Position numbers and translations under genes: made by a program | The notes under the pieces: generated by a model | Databases searched by the model: none | The model's input: the letters and a program-made list of their open reading frames with translations, nothing else | What the model was told of the DNA's origin: nothing | Origin: a bacterium BMS3Abin11 | GTDB lineage: Bacteria > Pseudomonadota > Gammaproteobacteria > BMS3Bbin11 | Direction: 5' to 3' | Assembly (NCBI GenBank): GCA_002897635.1 | Contig: BDTD01000025.1 | Location: 62,001-126,000 of the forward strand | DNA: 64,000 nt | Shown here: positions 1 through 8,356 of the stretch, one piece after another | How positions within the stretch are numbered: the stretch's first letter is position 1 | How the letters are laid out: each line of letters begins with the position of its first letter

Positions 1-1
1 T

Positions 2-133
2 CTACACGTCGGAATGGCGCACCTGGATGTCAAAATGATCCCTCTTTCCATAGTTAGGCTATCAAGCTCAGTGCTTATCATTTGCTCTTTTATTGCACTC
101 ATCGGCTTATGGTACATAACACCCATCATGTGA
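2..133 (+). CDS. C-terminal tail of an unknown membrane protein (partial)
   Basis: The second reading frame is open from the window edge to a TGA at 131-133. It gives about 43 residues, ending in a hydrophobic stretch (SSVLIICSFIALIGLWYITPIM) that would form one membrane segment. The start lies outside the window, so the family cannot be named. An ATG at 35 could also start a tiny free-standing ORF. Confidence is low because the open stretch is short. Confidence 0.3.
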   Translation, partial: LHVGMAHLDVKMIPLSIVRLSSSVLIICSFIALIGLWYITPIM

Positions 134-195
134 AGATGTAATCTACATATCATGAACACACATAAACCGATTGCGCCAAGTACGAGGATGAGAAA

Positions 196-831
196 GTGTC
201 CGAGATCGCACAATCCATCCTGACAGCAGTGCAAAGTTATGAGCCAGTGCTCACAGAATATGGCCTGCTCATCATTTTTGCCGCCATCACGCTAGAGGGC
301 CTCGGAATACCTGCTCCTGGTCAAAGCCTGCTTATCGCAGGTGCGTTATTGAGCACACGTGGGCAGTTCAATATCAGCCTGGTACTGATATCGGCCTTGC
401 TTGCAGCATTTACCGGAAGTACGCTGGGTTATATTATCGGCAGAGTCGGCGGTAGAAAATTGCTTCTCCGTCTGCCGCTCAGCCCCTCCCGACTCAATCG
501 CATAGATACCCTCTGTCAACGCTACGGCACAGTACTCGTCATCCTATCACGCTTCATCGACGGCCCCCGTCAACTCACAGGTATTGTCGTCGGCAGCCTG
601 CAAATGCCCACTATTCCGTTTCTCCTGGCAACCAGTGCAGGAGCAGTGCTATGGGTTGGGTTTTGGGGACTCGGTAGTTACTACCTTGGTCAGAATATTC
701 GCATCATTGAACAGGTTTTAAAATCTGCTTCACCTTATACCTGGATCGCCACAGGTCTTTCAATCTTCGCATTATCCGCATACCTTTTCCGAAGGCACAT
801 CCGCAAAAAGCCCCCGCCTGAAAAACGCTAG
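196..831 (+). CDS. DedA-family membrane protein
   Basis: This 211-residue inner-membrane protein belongs to the DedA/SNARE-associated (VTT) superfamily, whose members act in lipid translocation and membrane homeostasis. The N-terminal re-entrant region with GLGIPAPGQSLLIAGALL (about residues 35-52), the glycine-rich segment GSTLGYIIGRVGGRK and the conserved SRFIDGPRQ motif near residue 117 are typical. The last hydrophobic helix is followed by a basic tail rich in R and K. The start is GTG at 196, with GAGG about 10 bases upstream. The gene stands alone, 222 bp ahead of the two-component pair. The substrate cannot be told from sequence. Confidence 0.85.
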   Translation: MSEIAQSILTAVQSYEPVLTEYGLLIIFAAITLEGLGIPAPGQSLLIAGALLSTRGQFNISLVLISALLAAFTGSTLGYIIGRVGGRKLLLRLPLSPSRLNRIDTLCQRYGTVLVILSRFIDGPRQLTGIVVGSLQMPTIPFLLATSAGAVLWVGFWGLGSYYLGQNIRIIEQVLKSASPYTWIATGLSIFALSAYLFRRHIRKKPPPEKR

Positions 832-1053
832 ACCTTACCAAACTATGTGTAGTTTCTGGGTGTGCCTGCTCCGACCTGTCAGTAAAACACTCTTACTCCG
901 TACCAACAATAGATACATTTGGCGAACAGCTGAGTTAAGGAACCTGATTAATTATGTTTAATGTTTTATCCATCCTCACTCCATCGACAAACAGGTATAC
1001 TGCTTTGCTGTCATTTCCGGTAAAAGAAGACGGGATCCCTTGAGACAAACACA

Positions 1054-1734
1054 ATGCACACCCTTGTCATCGAAGACGATATCGAAACAGCAAACTACAT
1101 TGCCAAAGGCCTGAAGGAACACGGTCATGTGGTCGATCAGGCTTCTGACGGTAAGGATGGCCTGTTTATGTCGCTGGAAAATGACTATGACATCATCATA
1201 CTCGATCGCATGCTACCTGCACTCGACGGGCTGTCCATCCTGAAAACCCTGCGCATTTCAGAGCGTCAGACACCAGTAATCATACTCAGCGCCCTGGGTG
1301 AAGTAGACGACAGGGTAGAAGGCCTGAAGGCCGGAGGTGATGACTACCTGGTAAAACCCTTTGCCTTCTCCGAACTGCTTGCACGCATCGAAGCACTGTT
1401 GCGACGCGGCGAAATAAAACCCGATACCAGCCTGATGAAAGTGGCCGATCTGGAGCTGGATCGTCTGACCCATACAGTTAAACGGGCCGGTAAAACTATC
1501 GACCTGCAACCGCGCGAATATATGATTCTCGAATTTTTCATGCAGCATGCCGGCCAGGTCGTTACCCGTACCATGCTACTGGAGAGTGTCTGGGATTATC
1601 ACTTCGATCCTCAAACCAACATCATCGATGTGCACATCAGTCGGCTGCGCAATAAGATAGACAAAGAATTCGATTCACCCCTGTTGCAGACCGTGCGCGG
1701 TGCCGGCTATTGCCTTCGCGAATCATCGGCGTAA
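1054..1734 (+). CDS. OmpR/PhoB-type response regulator
   Basis: This is a 226-residue two-component response regulator. The receiver domain (about 1-115) shows the acidic pair E7/D8-D9, the phospho-acceptor D51 in IIILDRMLP, and the K of LVKPFAFSEL. A winged-helix DNA-binding domain follows (about 130-222; HISRLRNKID recognition helix, RGAGYCL wing). It resembles the CopR/QseB branch, but the signal is unknown. Its 3' end overlaps or abuts the histidine kinase gene, so the pair is surely co-transcribed. A target could be the nearby yfdX/bat genes, which is inferred from position only. Confidence 0.93.
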   Translation: MHTLVIEDDIETANYIAKGLKEHGHVVDQASDGKDGLFMSLENDYDIIILDRMLPALDGLSILKTLRISERQTPVIILSALGEVDDRVEGLKAGGDDYLVKPFAFSELLARIEALLRRGEIKPDTSLMKVADLELDRLTHTVKRAGKTIDLQPREYMILEFFMQHAGQVVTRTMLLESVWDYHFDPQTNIIDVHISRLRNKIDKEFDSPLLQTVRGAGYCLRESSA

Positions 1735-1745
1735 TCGCCTGGTCC

Positions 1746-3140
1746 ATGCAGCACCGTCTATTACACAGTTTCAGCTTTCGTCTGGCCTTTGCCTATATGG
1801 TACTGTTTGGCATTTCGGTACTACTGCTGCTGGGCTTTATCTACTGGTCGACAGCGGCCTATATGTCCAGACAGGCTGATGCCACCATTGCTGCCGAGAT
1901 CACCGGCCTATCGGAACGTTATGATATAGATGGCCTCACCGGTTTGATAAATGTCATCAACGAACGGTTGTCACGCAAACCCACCGGCTCATCCATCTAC
2001 CTGCTGACCACAACGATAAACACGCCCATCGCCGGCAATCTCAATCGCTGGCCGGCGACCCAGGCGGACAAGGAAGGCTGGTTGAACTTCCAGCTGGAAA
2101 ACGCCGGCCGCGACAAGAATGAAATCCACCTGGCGCGGGCACGCAGCTTCACCCTGACTGGTGGTTTTCATCTGCTAGTTGGTCGCGACATCTACGAGCT
2201 GGAAGAAACCCAGCGGCGCATTATTCGTGCCCTGATCCTCGGCTTTGCCATCACTCTGGTACTGGGCAGCATCGGTGGGATCGTGCTGAGCCGTCGGGTC
2301 ATGAAACGTCTCGAAGCTATCAACACCACCAGCCGTGAAATCATCAATGGCGATTTGTCGCGCCGCATCACTCTACAGCACAGCGGTGACGAATTCGATT
2401 CGCTGGCAGGCAACCTCAATGCCATGCTCGACCAGATCGAGGAACTGATGGAAGGCGTGCGACGTGTCTCCGATAGCATCGCCCACGACCTGCGCACCCC
2501 GTTGGCACGGCTACGCAACCGCCTTGAGCTACTGCGTGCCGAACAGGAGAAGACCCACCAGGACCCAACCCTGGCCGAACAGGCCATAAGCGATGCCGAC
2601 GGCATGTTGCAAACCTTCAATGCTCTGCTGCGTATAGCCCGTATCGAAACCCTGCACCACAGGGAGGCATTCAAAAAGATAGACCTGGGCACTCTGCTGC
2701 ATGACGTGATTGAACTCTACGAACCACTAGCCGAAGAAAAGGGTCAGTCCCTTAGTCTGCAGGCAAATACTACCGTTTACATACAGGGCGACCGCGACCT
2801 GTTATTCCAGTCCATGGCCAACCTGCTGGACAACGCCATCAAGTACACCCCGCCGCAGGGACGCATTGAGATCACTCTCGGGAAACAGGCCGACAGCGGC
2901 TGGATCATTATTACTGACAGTGGACCCGGCATACCTGAAGCTGAGCGGTTGCAGGTATTTAAACGTTTTTACCGGCTTGAAAAAAGCCGCACCACCCCCG
3001 GCAGTGGGCTGGGCTTAAGCCTGGTGGCAGCCGTAGCAAGAATTCACGGCATGACGCTGAGGCTGGAAGATAACCAGCCCGGCCTTCGGGTACGTTGTGA
3101 GTTCCCGACCATCCACTCCACAAACATTAACGAATCTTAA
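1746..3140 (+). CDS. Sensor histidine kinase with HAMP domain
   Basis: This is the membrane sensor partner of the preceding response regulator, 464 residues from the ATG at 1746. An in-frame TTG at 1710 would overlap the regulator gene. Two transmembrane helices (about 8-35 and 160-185 from this start) flank a periplasmic sensor loop of about 130 residues. A HAMP linker follows, then the dimerisation H-box with the phospho-accepting His (SIAHDLRTPLARLR), the N-box (LLDNAIKYTP) and the G-boxes (DSGPGIP; GSGLGLSL). It has the layout of heavy-metal or envelope-stress kinases. The last 61 coding bases and the following bases are copied, with about six mismatches, at 3926-3991. Confidence 0.93.
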   Translation: MQHRLLHSFSFRLAFAYMVLFGISVLLLLGFIYWSTAAYMSRQADATIAAEITGLSERYDIDGLTGLINVINERLSRKPTGSSIYLLTTTINTPIAGNLNRWPATQADKEGWLNFQLENAGRDKNEIHLARARSFTLTGGFHLLVGRDIYELEETQRRIIRALILGFAITLVLGSIGGIVLSRRVMKRLEAINTTSREIINGDLSRRITLQHSGDEFDSLAGNLNAMLDQIEELMEGVRRVSDSIAHDLRTPLARLRNRLELLRAEQEKTHQDPTLAEQAISDADGMLQTFNALLRIARIETLHHREAFKKIDLGTLLHDVIELYEPLAEEKGQSLSLQANTTVYIQGDRDLLFQSMANLLDNAIKYTPPQGRIEITLGKQADSGWIIITDSGPGIPEAERLQVFKRFYRLEKSRTTPGSGLGLSLVAAVARIHGMTLRLEDNQPGLRVRCEFPTIHSTNINES

Positions 3141-3145
3141 TCCCC
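3080..3145 (+). repeat. Source copy of a 66-bp duplicated kinase 3' end
   Basis: This segment spans the last codons and stop of the histidine kinase and a few bases beyond. It recurs ungapped at 3926-3991 with about six substitutions, including the distinctive string CATTAACGAATCTTAATCCC. The match was read directly by aligning the two segments. Confidence 0.9.
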
Positions 3146-3182
3146 CCACAAACCCGAATGGCGTACCGACACTTATGTACAC

Positions 3183-3199
3183 CACAGGCTGGGCCTGTG
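3183..3199 (+). terminator. Hairpin after the two-component operon
   Basis: CACAGGC and GCCTGTG form a perfect 7-bp stem around a TGG loop, 43 bases past the kinase stop. There is no T-run after it, so intrinsic termination would be weak. It could equally stabilise the mRNA 3' end. Confidence 0.4.
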
Positions 3200-3230
3200 A
3201 CTATAGGGCACCCTATTAATCCATGAATAT

Positions 3231-3632
3231 TCAGCTTTCAGACCCCTGCCATTGATTCTTTATCCTCAGAATCAGAGTGACAAATAATCCGATAGCACCA
3301 AGACCTACTAAATCCTGCACTAGAACAGGCGAGAAGAAAAAAATAAATCCGTGCCCATTTACAAGTTCGGAAAAACTCGATACACAAAATGGAATAAAAA
3401 AAAGGCGGAAAGATTCCCAGAAACGGGTACGTATTCGGTGCCAGGTCATATCCCCGGTGCTTAACATGAGCGCCACACCTACAATTCCGCCAACCCCTGA
3501 TGCGGTAGCCCATAAATACAAACTGGGATCAAAGTAAAAACTCGACATCACCAGATACCATATCAGATAGCTCCACAGAATAATTTTACTTACGCTTAGT
3601 TGGGCCAAATACCTGACGATACGTGAGTTCAT
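3231..3632 (-). CDS. Small four-helix membrane protein, unknown
   Basis: This is a 133-residue hydrophobic protein of no family I recognise. About four transmembrane segments can be seen: LSVSKIILWSYLIWYLVMSS, LYLWATASGVGGIVGVALML, FRLFFIPFCVSSFSELV and LVGLGAIGLFVTLILRI, with short charged ends. It is transcribed towards the kinase gene (convergent). The region is A+T-richer than the neighbouring operons, and debris lies just upstream, so it may be part of an acquired insertion. Confidence 0.55.
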   Translation of the reverse strand: MNSRIVRYLAQLSVSKIILWSYLIWYLVMSSFYFDPSLYLWATASGVGGIVGVALMLSTGDMTWHRIRTRFWESFRLFFIPFCVSSFSELVNGHGFIFFFSPVLVQDLVGLGAIGLFVTLILRIKNQWQGSES

Positions 3633-3807
3633 TTACTTAACAGAATAGGTTAAGGACTTTCGGAAAACATTTTGGTGAGCACTCAGTCTTAAAATAACCA
3701 GTGAGAAATATGAAAGAACGTACATGAGTTATACGGCGGAATGGTACGCCTGTTGTCCTGCGTTGTACAAGTTTGCTCCATCCAGACGTCCCTCCGGTTA
3801 TGATCAG

Positions 3808-3925
3808 GAGTGAGGTAAAAACGTCTGCCATGTGTGTTCCGATCCGTTTAATCCCTGACAGTTCACGCACCTGACTCCACGAGCATTCAGGGAAACATCC
3901 GTCAAGCCGGAATGCTTTCCCACGC
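3808..3925 (-). pseudogene. Remnant of a histidine-phosphatase gene
   Basis: Read on the minus strand, one frame gives GKHSGLTDVSLNARG and the next gives VRELSGIKRIGTHMADVFTS. The intact phosphatase at 32953-33558 has GKHTGLTDVSLNAHGRSQAREL and IDRIGIHFAAVFTSPLA. DNA identity is clear in the stretch ending CAGGGAAACATCCGTCAAGCCGG. The reading frame is broken and both ends of the gene are missing, so this is dead sequence. It directly abuts the copied kinase tail at 3926. Confidence 0.85.
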
Positions 3926-3991
3926 CGGACTTCGGGTACGTTGTGAGTTCACGACAATCCACATCACGAACATTAACGAATCTTAATCCCC
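3926..3991 (+). repeat. Degraded copy of the histidine-kinase 3' end
   Basis: This is an ungapped 66-bp match (about six mismatches) to 3080-3145, in the same orientation as the kinase. It is fused to the phosphatase remnant on its left and lies 112 bp upstream of the YfdX gene. Together they form a mosaic of unrelated gene ends. Confidence 0.88.
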
Positions 3992-4103
3992 TCTCCACCT
4001 CCAGTTAAACCCGGACAGGTTAGTATTGTCACCAAAGTCGGTATTGCAATACATGTCAATTAAGCAAACCCGGCTAATTTTTAACTGACACGAGGAAAAT
4101 CAC

Positions 4104-4772
4104 ATGAACTCTACCGCAAAAATATCAGCGGCCACATTATTTCTGCTCGCAAACACGGCGTTCGGTGCCACAGCCGTGATGGCCGCTACGCCAACACCAT
4201 CACAGGCACCGGCAGCAATCACCACCGCCAACGTACCCACAGCGTTGAGTCTCGAGCAAGAGCAAATCCATCAGGCAGATGCCCTGGCGCAGAAAGGTCG
4301 TGAGGCCATGTCATACATTGTCGCAGCGCGCCAGCTACTTTCTCAGCAACACGGAGAGGAAGCCAATCAGTATCTTGAACAGGCCAAAGGCCTGCTTACG
4401 AAACTGAAATCTGAAGTCCCTGCAGGAGACGAAAACGGACCTGCACTGGTATCTATCTATTCACAAATGGGTATCAAAAAAGGCGTGGAAATCACCGACC
4501 AGCTAAAACAGCAGTTGGGAAAAACTCATCTGGATGTCCTCCGTGGGAATCATAAGAAAGTCGTCGAGGCGCTGAAGACTGTGGACGTCGAACTGCAGTA
4601 CAGTTTTGTCGACCTGCCCGTTGTAGCAACACTTGGGAAAGTAGAATCTGCCCTTAAGTTGCTTTCCACAAAAAACACCAAAGAGGCCAGTAAGATTCTG
4701 GCTGATGCAGAAGCAGGACTGATTCACGATAGCATTATCGTTAATTCCGTAAACGAAAACCCAGTCGGGTAG
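4104..4772 (+). CDS. YfdX-family periplasmic protein
   Basis: This 222-residue protein has a signal peptide (about residues 1-27, ending AVMAA) and a mostly helical mature part. The YfdX family features are visible: an Ala/Gln-rich N-terminal helix (REAMSYIVAARQLLSQQHGEEANQYLEQAKGLL, in part), then the C-terminal pattern ALKLLSTKNTKEASKILADA followed by a short hydrophobic end. In enterobacteria yfdX is linked to acid resistance and occurs in transmissible stress-tolerance loci; its biochemical function is uncertain. The ATG has a GAGG site about 10 bases upstream. It precedes the MoxR/Bat operon by 36 bp and may be co-transcribed. A larger homologue lies at 34364-35629. Confidence 0.85.
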   Translation: MNSTAKISAATLFLLANTAFGATAVMAATPTPSQAPAAITTANVPTALSLEQEQIHQADALAQKGREAMSYIVAARQLLSQQHGEEANQYLEQAKGLLTKLKSEVPAGDENGPALVSIYSQMGIKKGVEITDQLKQQLGKTHLDVLRGNHKKVVEALKTVDVELQYSFVDLPVVATLGKVESALKLLSTKNTKEASKILADAEAGLIHDSIIVNSVNENPVG

Positions 4773-4808
4773 ACGTGTCCTGCAACACAATCAAGGAGTC
4801 ATTCTAAA

Positions 4809-5819
4809 ATGAACGCAACCATCGCATCGGCAGACCTGGAAATCGCCAGCAGCACCCACTATCAGGCCTTCCACCAGATCCGCGAGCATCTACAACAACG
4901 CATCATCGGCCAGCAGGTGCTCATCGACCGCCTGCTCATTGCACTACTGGCCAACGGCCATCTGCTGGTAGAAGGTGCACCTGGGCTGGCCAAGACCACT
5001 GCCATCAAGGAGCTGGCGGCGATACTGGAAGGAGACTTTCACCGCTTGCAGTTTACACCTGATCTGCTGCCCAGTGATCTTACCGGCACCGACATCTACC
5101 GGCCGGATACCGGTGATTTTCATTTTCAGCAGGGACCGTTGTTTCATAACCTGATTCTGGCAGATGAAATCAACCGAGCTCCAGCCAAGGTACAGTCGGC
5201 GCTGCTCGAAGCCATGGGGGAAAAGCAGATCACCGTTGGTCGCCATACCTATCCCCTGCCACGTCCGTTTCTGGTTATGGCTACCCAGAACCCTATCGAA
5301 CATGAAGGCACCTACGCTCTGCCCGAGGCCCAGTTGGATCGTTTTCTGATGCACATTCGCATCGATTACCCAGACTCTGAATCGGAATACGCCATTCTAA
5401 GGCTGGCCCGCCAACAGGCTGAGCGTGAAGACACCACACCGGCGGCAACCGAACTGGTACTGAGTAAAAAGCAGATTTTTGCCGCCCGCCACGAGGTGCT
5501 GGCTATCCACATGGCTGAACCAGTGGAACAATATCTGGTACAACTTGTGCTGGCCAGCCGAGCCCCGGCGCCCTACAGTGAGCAGCTGGCCCGCTGGATA
5601 AATTATGGCGCTAGCCCGCGGGCTACTATTGCCCTCGACCGTTGTGCCCGCGCTCATGCCTGGCTGGAAGGCCGTGATTATGTCTCACCGGCCGACGTAC
5701 AGGCGGTGGCCTTCGACGTGTTGCGCCACCGGGTACTGATTTCCTTCGAGGCCGAAGCCGAAGGCATGGACTCTGACGATGTAATCCGCGAACTGTTGAA
5801 ACTGATCCCGGTTGCCTGA
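4809..5819 (+). CDS. MoxR-family AAA+ ATPase
   Basis: A 336-residue cytoplasmic AAA+ chaperone-like ATPase. Walker A is GAPGLAKTT near residues 56-64 and Walker B is LILADEINRAP near 114-124. The sensor region MATQNPIEHEGTYALPEAQLDRF is characteristic of MoxR proteins. MoxR ATPases assist maturation or activity of VWA-domain partners, and two such partners are encoded downstream (7343-10349). A GGAG site precedes the ATG. It is the first gene of the six-gene Bat-type operon; its stop is one base ahead of the next ATG. Confidence 0.95.
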   Translation: MNATIASADLEIASSTHYQAFHQIREHLQQRIIGQQVLIDRLLIALLANGHLLVEGAPGLAKTTAIKELAAILEGDFHRLQFTPDLLPSDLTGTDIYRPDTGDFHFQQGPLFHNLILADEINRAPAKVQSALLEAMGEKQITVGRHTYPLPRPFLVMATQNPIEHEGTYALPEAQLDRFLMHIRIDYPDSESEYAILRLARQQAEREDTTPAATELVLSKKQIFAARHEVLAIHMAEPVEQYLVQLVLASRAPAPYSEQLARWINYGASPRATIALDRCARAHAWLEGRDYVSPADVQAVAFDVLRHRVLISFEAEAEGMDSDDVIRELLKLIPVA

Positions 5820-5820
5820 C

Positions 5821-6858
5821 ATGAAACTCGCAAGCAGGTACTTTCAGGGTGCCAAAAAACACCGCCACGGACCCGGCGCCAGGATCGTTGATCGAGGACC
5901 CGATCCAGCGAACCCGGCCCTCAACCCGGCTACCCGGGTCAGTCTCGACGAACTCATTACCCTGGGCCAGCAGGCCCGTAAACTCAATCTAATCCGAAAG
6001 CGGGGAGCGCTAGCGCAACTGGCTGGAAACCATGCCTCGCGTTTTCGCGGTCGTGGTATGGATTATCAGGAATCGCGTATCTATCAGCCAGGCGACGACG
6101 TCCGCAGCATGGACTGGCGGGTCACCGCCCGCACCGGTCGGCCTCACACCAAACTCTATCAGGAAGAACGGGAACGTCCAGTGGTGGTGTGTGTGGACCT
6201 AAATCCGGGCATGTTTTTCGCCAGCCAGGGTGCTCTTAAATCGGTGGTCGCTGTCCGCGCCGCCAGTCTGATCGGCTGGGCGACTATCAACCACGGCGAC
6301 CGCATCGGTGCCCTGTTGTTTAACGGAGACCACCACGAGCTAGCCCCTCGCGGTGGTAAGCACGGTGTGCTGCGCCTGATCCGCCAGCTGGTGGCGCAGA
6401 GTGATCCGCTGGAAAATCTCAAACACCCGCCCCATCCACAAGGACTCAACGACGCACTGGCCCGACTACGCCGGGTCAGCCGACCCGGTAACCTGATCTT
6501 TCTGCTTAGCGATTTTTATGGCATAAATGACGAGACCGGTAACCATCTGATGCGGCTACGCCAGCATAACGATGTGGTTGCCATCCAGATAATCGATGCA
6601 CTGGAACTCACCCCACCACCCCCGGCACGCTATGGTGTCAGCGATGGCCGACAACAGGGGATTCTCGATACCCGCTCGGCTACGGCACGAAAAGCCTACA
6701 CTGATTTTTTTAGCCTGCACCACAAGGCAGTACAGGATCTTATGCGTAGCCGGGCCATCCCCCTGCTGCTATTGTCCACCGGGGATGATATCGCCAGCAC
6801 GCTACGGCGCGGCTTTACCCAGACACCGATCACTATTGCAGAGGAGGTGGTAGCTTGA
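5821..6858 (+). CDS. DUF58-domain protein of the MoxR/Bat operon
   Basis: About 345 residues from the ATG at 5821; a TTG at 5812 inside the MoxR end is an alternative. It carries the DUF58 signature (GMDYQESRIYQPGDDVRSMDWRVTARTGRPHTKLYQEERERPV, in part), followed by a VWA-like fold starting at VVVCVDLNPGMF. DUF58 proteins nearly always sit between moxR and VWA genes; their precise job is unknown. There is no signal peptide or clear membrane helix, so it is probably cytoplasmic or peripheral. The stop overlaps the next gene's TTG start. Confidence 0.92.
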   Translation: MKLASRYFQGAKKHRHGPGARIVDRGPDPANPALNPATRVSLDELITLGQQARKLNLIRKRGALAQLAGNHASRFRGRGMDYQESRIYQPGDDVRSMDWRVTARTGRPHTKLYQEERERPVVVCVDLNPGMFFASQGALKSVVAVRAASLIGWATINHGDRIGALLFNGDHHELAPRGGKHGVLRLIRQLVAQSDPLENLKHPPHPQGLNDALARLRRVSRPGNLIFLLSDFYGINDETGNHLMRLRQHNDVVAIQIIDALELTPPPPARYGVSDGRQQGILDTRSATARKAYTDFFSLHHKAVQDLMRSRAIPLLLLSTGDDIASTLRRGFTQTPITIAEEVVA

Positions 6859-7340
6859 ACCCGGCCACCCAATCAGTACTGCAACTACGTGACATTCACC
6901 TGCCGGTCGAACCCGGCTTTTGGCCACCGGCACCTGGCTGGTGGATCCTCACTGTGCTGTTACTTGCCCTGCTAGCCTGGGTGGGGTGGATCGCTGTGCG
7001 TCGCTACCGTCTGCATCGCTCGCGCCAACGCATCCTCGCCATGCTCAGCGAACTGGAACAGAAAGCCAACAACAACACCACGCCGGAAAGAATCGCTCAA
7101 ATTTCCATACTGCTACGTCGTCTGGCACTGATGCGCTATCCCCGCCAGCGAGTCGCTGCCCTTACCGGTACTGACTGGCTGAGCTTCCTGGATGAATCCG
7201 GTGGCCAGGGTAATTTTAGCCAGGGGCCCGGACAGGTGCTGGCCACCGGCCCCTATCAACCCACCCTGCCCAGCGATCTCGATACTCGGGCGCTGGGCAC
7301 TCTGGTGCGTAGCTGGGTAATAAAGAACACGGAACACTAG
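6855..7340 (+). CDS. DUF4381-domain membrane protein
   Basis: A 161-residue protein with one N-terminal membrane helix (PGWWILTVLLLALLAWVGWIAV) after the short conserved leader LRDIHLPVEPGFWPPAPGWW, then a cytoplasmic helical domain. That is the DUF4381 pattern found in Bat operons. The start is a TTG overlapping the previous stop (TTGA), supported by a strong GAGGAGG site a few bases upstream, so the unusual start codon is credible. It is presumed to be an accessory of the MoxR/VWA complex. Confidence 0.9.
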   Translation: MNPATQSVLQLRDIHLPVEPGFWPPAPGWWILTVLLLALLAWVGWIAVRRYRLHRSRQRILAMLSELEQKANNNTTPERIAQISILLRRLALMRYPRQRVAALTGTDWLSFLDESGGQGNFSQGPGQVLATGPYQPTLPSDLDTRALGTLVRSWVIKNTEH

Positions 7341-7342
7341 CT

Positions 7343-8356
7343 ATGAATATTGAATTTGCCTGGCCCTGGTTACTCGCCGCCCTGCCCTTGCCGCTACTGG
7401 CACTATTGCTGCCACGCGCGGCCAGCGCCACCCCGGCTGCGCTGCGTTTTCCCTTTTATGGCGCACTGCAGGCCAGTCTGCAAAGCCACGCCGGCCAGCG
7501 GTCACAGCTGCGATTAGTACTGGCATTACTGGCCTGGCTATTGCTGGTGCTGACAGCGGTGCGCCCGCAGCTGATCGGCGAGACCGTACACCTGCCGATC
7601 AGTGGCCGCAGCCTGATGCTAGCGGTGGACATTTCCGGCTCTATGCAGACCGAAGACATGCAGATCAAGGGTCGCCAGCTCAGCCGCCTCACCGCTGTCA
7701 AGCTGGTGGCCGGTGAGTTTATAAAACAGCGCAAGGGTGACCGTATCGGACTTATCCTGTTTGGTGACCAGGCCTATCTGCAGGCTCCACTGACCTTTGA
7801 CCGCAAAACAGTGCGTACCCTGCTGGACGAGGCACAGATCGGCCTGGCCGGCAAGCGCACTGCCATTGGCGATGCCATCGGCCTGGCGATCAAGCGTCTG
7901 CGCAAGGAACCCGCCAGTAACCGGGTACTAATCCTGCTCACCGACGGTACCAACACCGCCGGTAACGTCGATCCACTCAAGGCTGCCGATCTGGCTGCTC
8001 GGGAAGGTGTGCGTATCTACACTATCGGCATAGGCAGTGGTGAAATGCAGGTGCAGACACCATTCGGTGTTCGACGGGTGGCTACCGGCGACCTCGACGA
8101 GGCCAACCTCAAGGCCATCGCAAGCAAGACGGGCGGACGTTTTTTCCGTGCCCGCGATACCGCCCAACTGGCGAAAATCTACGCCCTGCTGGATCGCATC
8201 GAACCGGTCTCTAAAGACGAGCAGACCTGGCGACCGGTTGACGAACTCTATTTCTGGCCGTTGAGCGCCGCCTTGCTGCTCAGTGTGCTGATCGCCCTGT
8301 CCGCCGTCTTCGGCTGGCGGACGACACCGGCTCCTGTGGAGGTTCAACATGCCTGA
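7343..8356 (+). CDS. batA: VWA-domain membrane protein BatA
   Basis: A 337-residue inner-membrane protein. Two N-terminal helices (WPWLLAALPLPLLALLLP; LRLVLALLAWLLLVLTAV) lead into a von Willebrand A domain with the metal-binding MIDAS motif DISGSM (about 96-101) and the later T and D positions (LTFDRKTV; LLTDGTNTAG). A C-terminal helix (FWPLSAALLLSVLIALSAVFG) closes it. This is the BatA layout. Bat proteins are associated with oxygen and envelope stress tolerance, with direct activities poorly known. It overlaps batB by 8 bases. Confidence 0.92.
   Translation: MNIEFAWPWLLAALPLPLLALLLPRAASATPAALRFPFYGALQASLQSHAGQRSQLRLVLALLAWLLLVLTAVRPQLIGETVHLPISGRSLMLAVDISGSMQTEDMQIKGRQLSRLTAVKLVAGEFIKQRKGDRIGLILFGDQAYLQAPLTFDRKTVRTLLDEAQIGLAGKRTAIGDAIGLAIKRLRKEPASNRVLILLTDGTNTAGNVDPLKAADLAAREGVRIYTIGIGSGEMQVQTPFGVRRVATGDLDEANLKAIASKTGGRFFRARDTAQLAKIYALLDRIEPVSKDEQTWRPVDELYFWPLSAALLLSVLIALSAVFGWRTTPAPVEVQHA

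Noticed and set aside
3277-3537. Plus-strand 86-codon frame in the small membrane-protein region
   Set aside because: Hydrophilic, low-complexity, lacks a ribosome site; the minus-strand frame has coherent helices.
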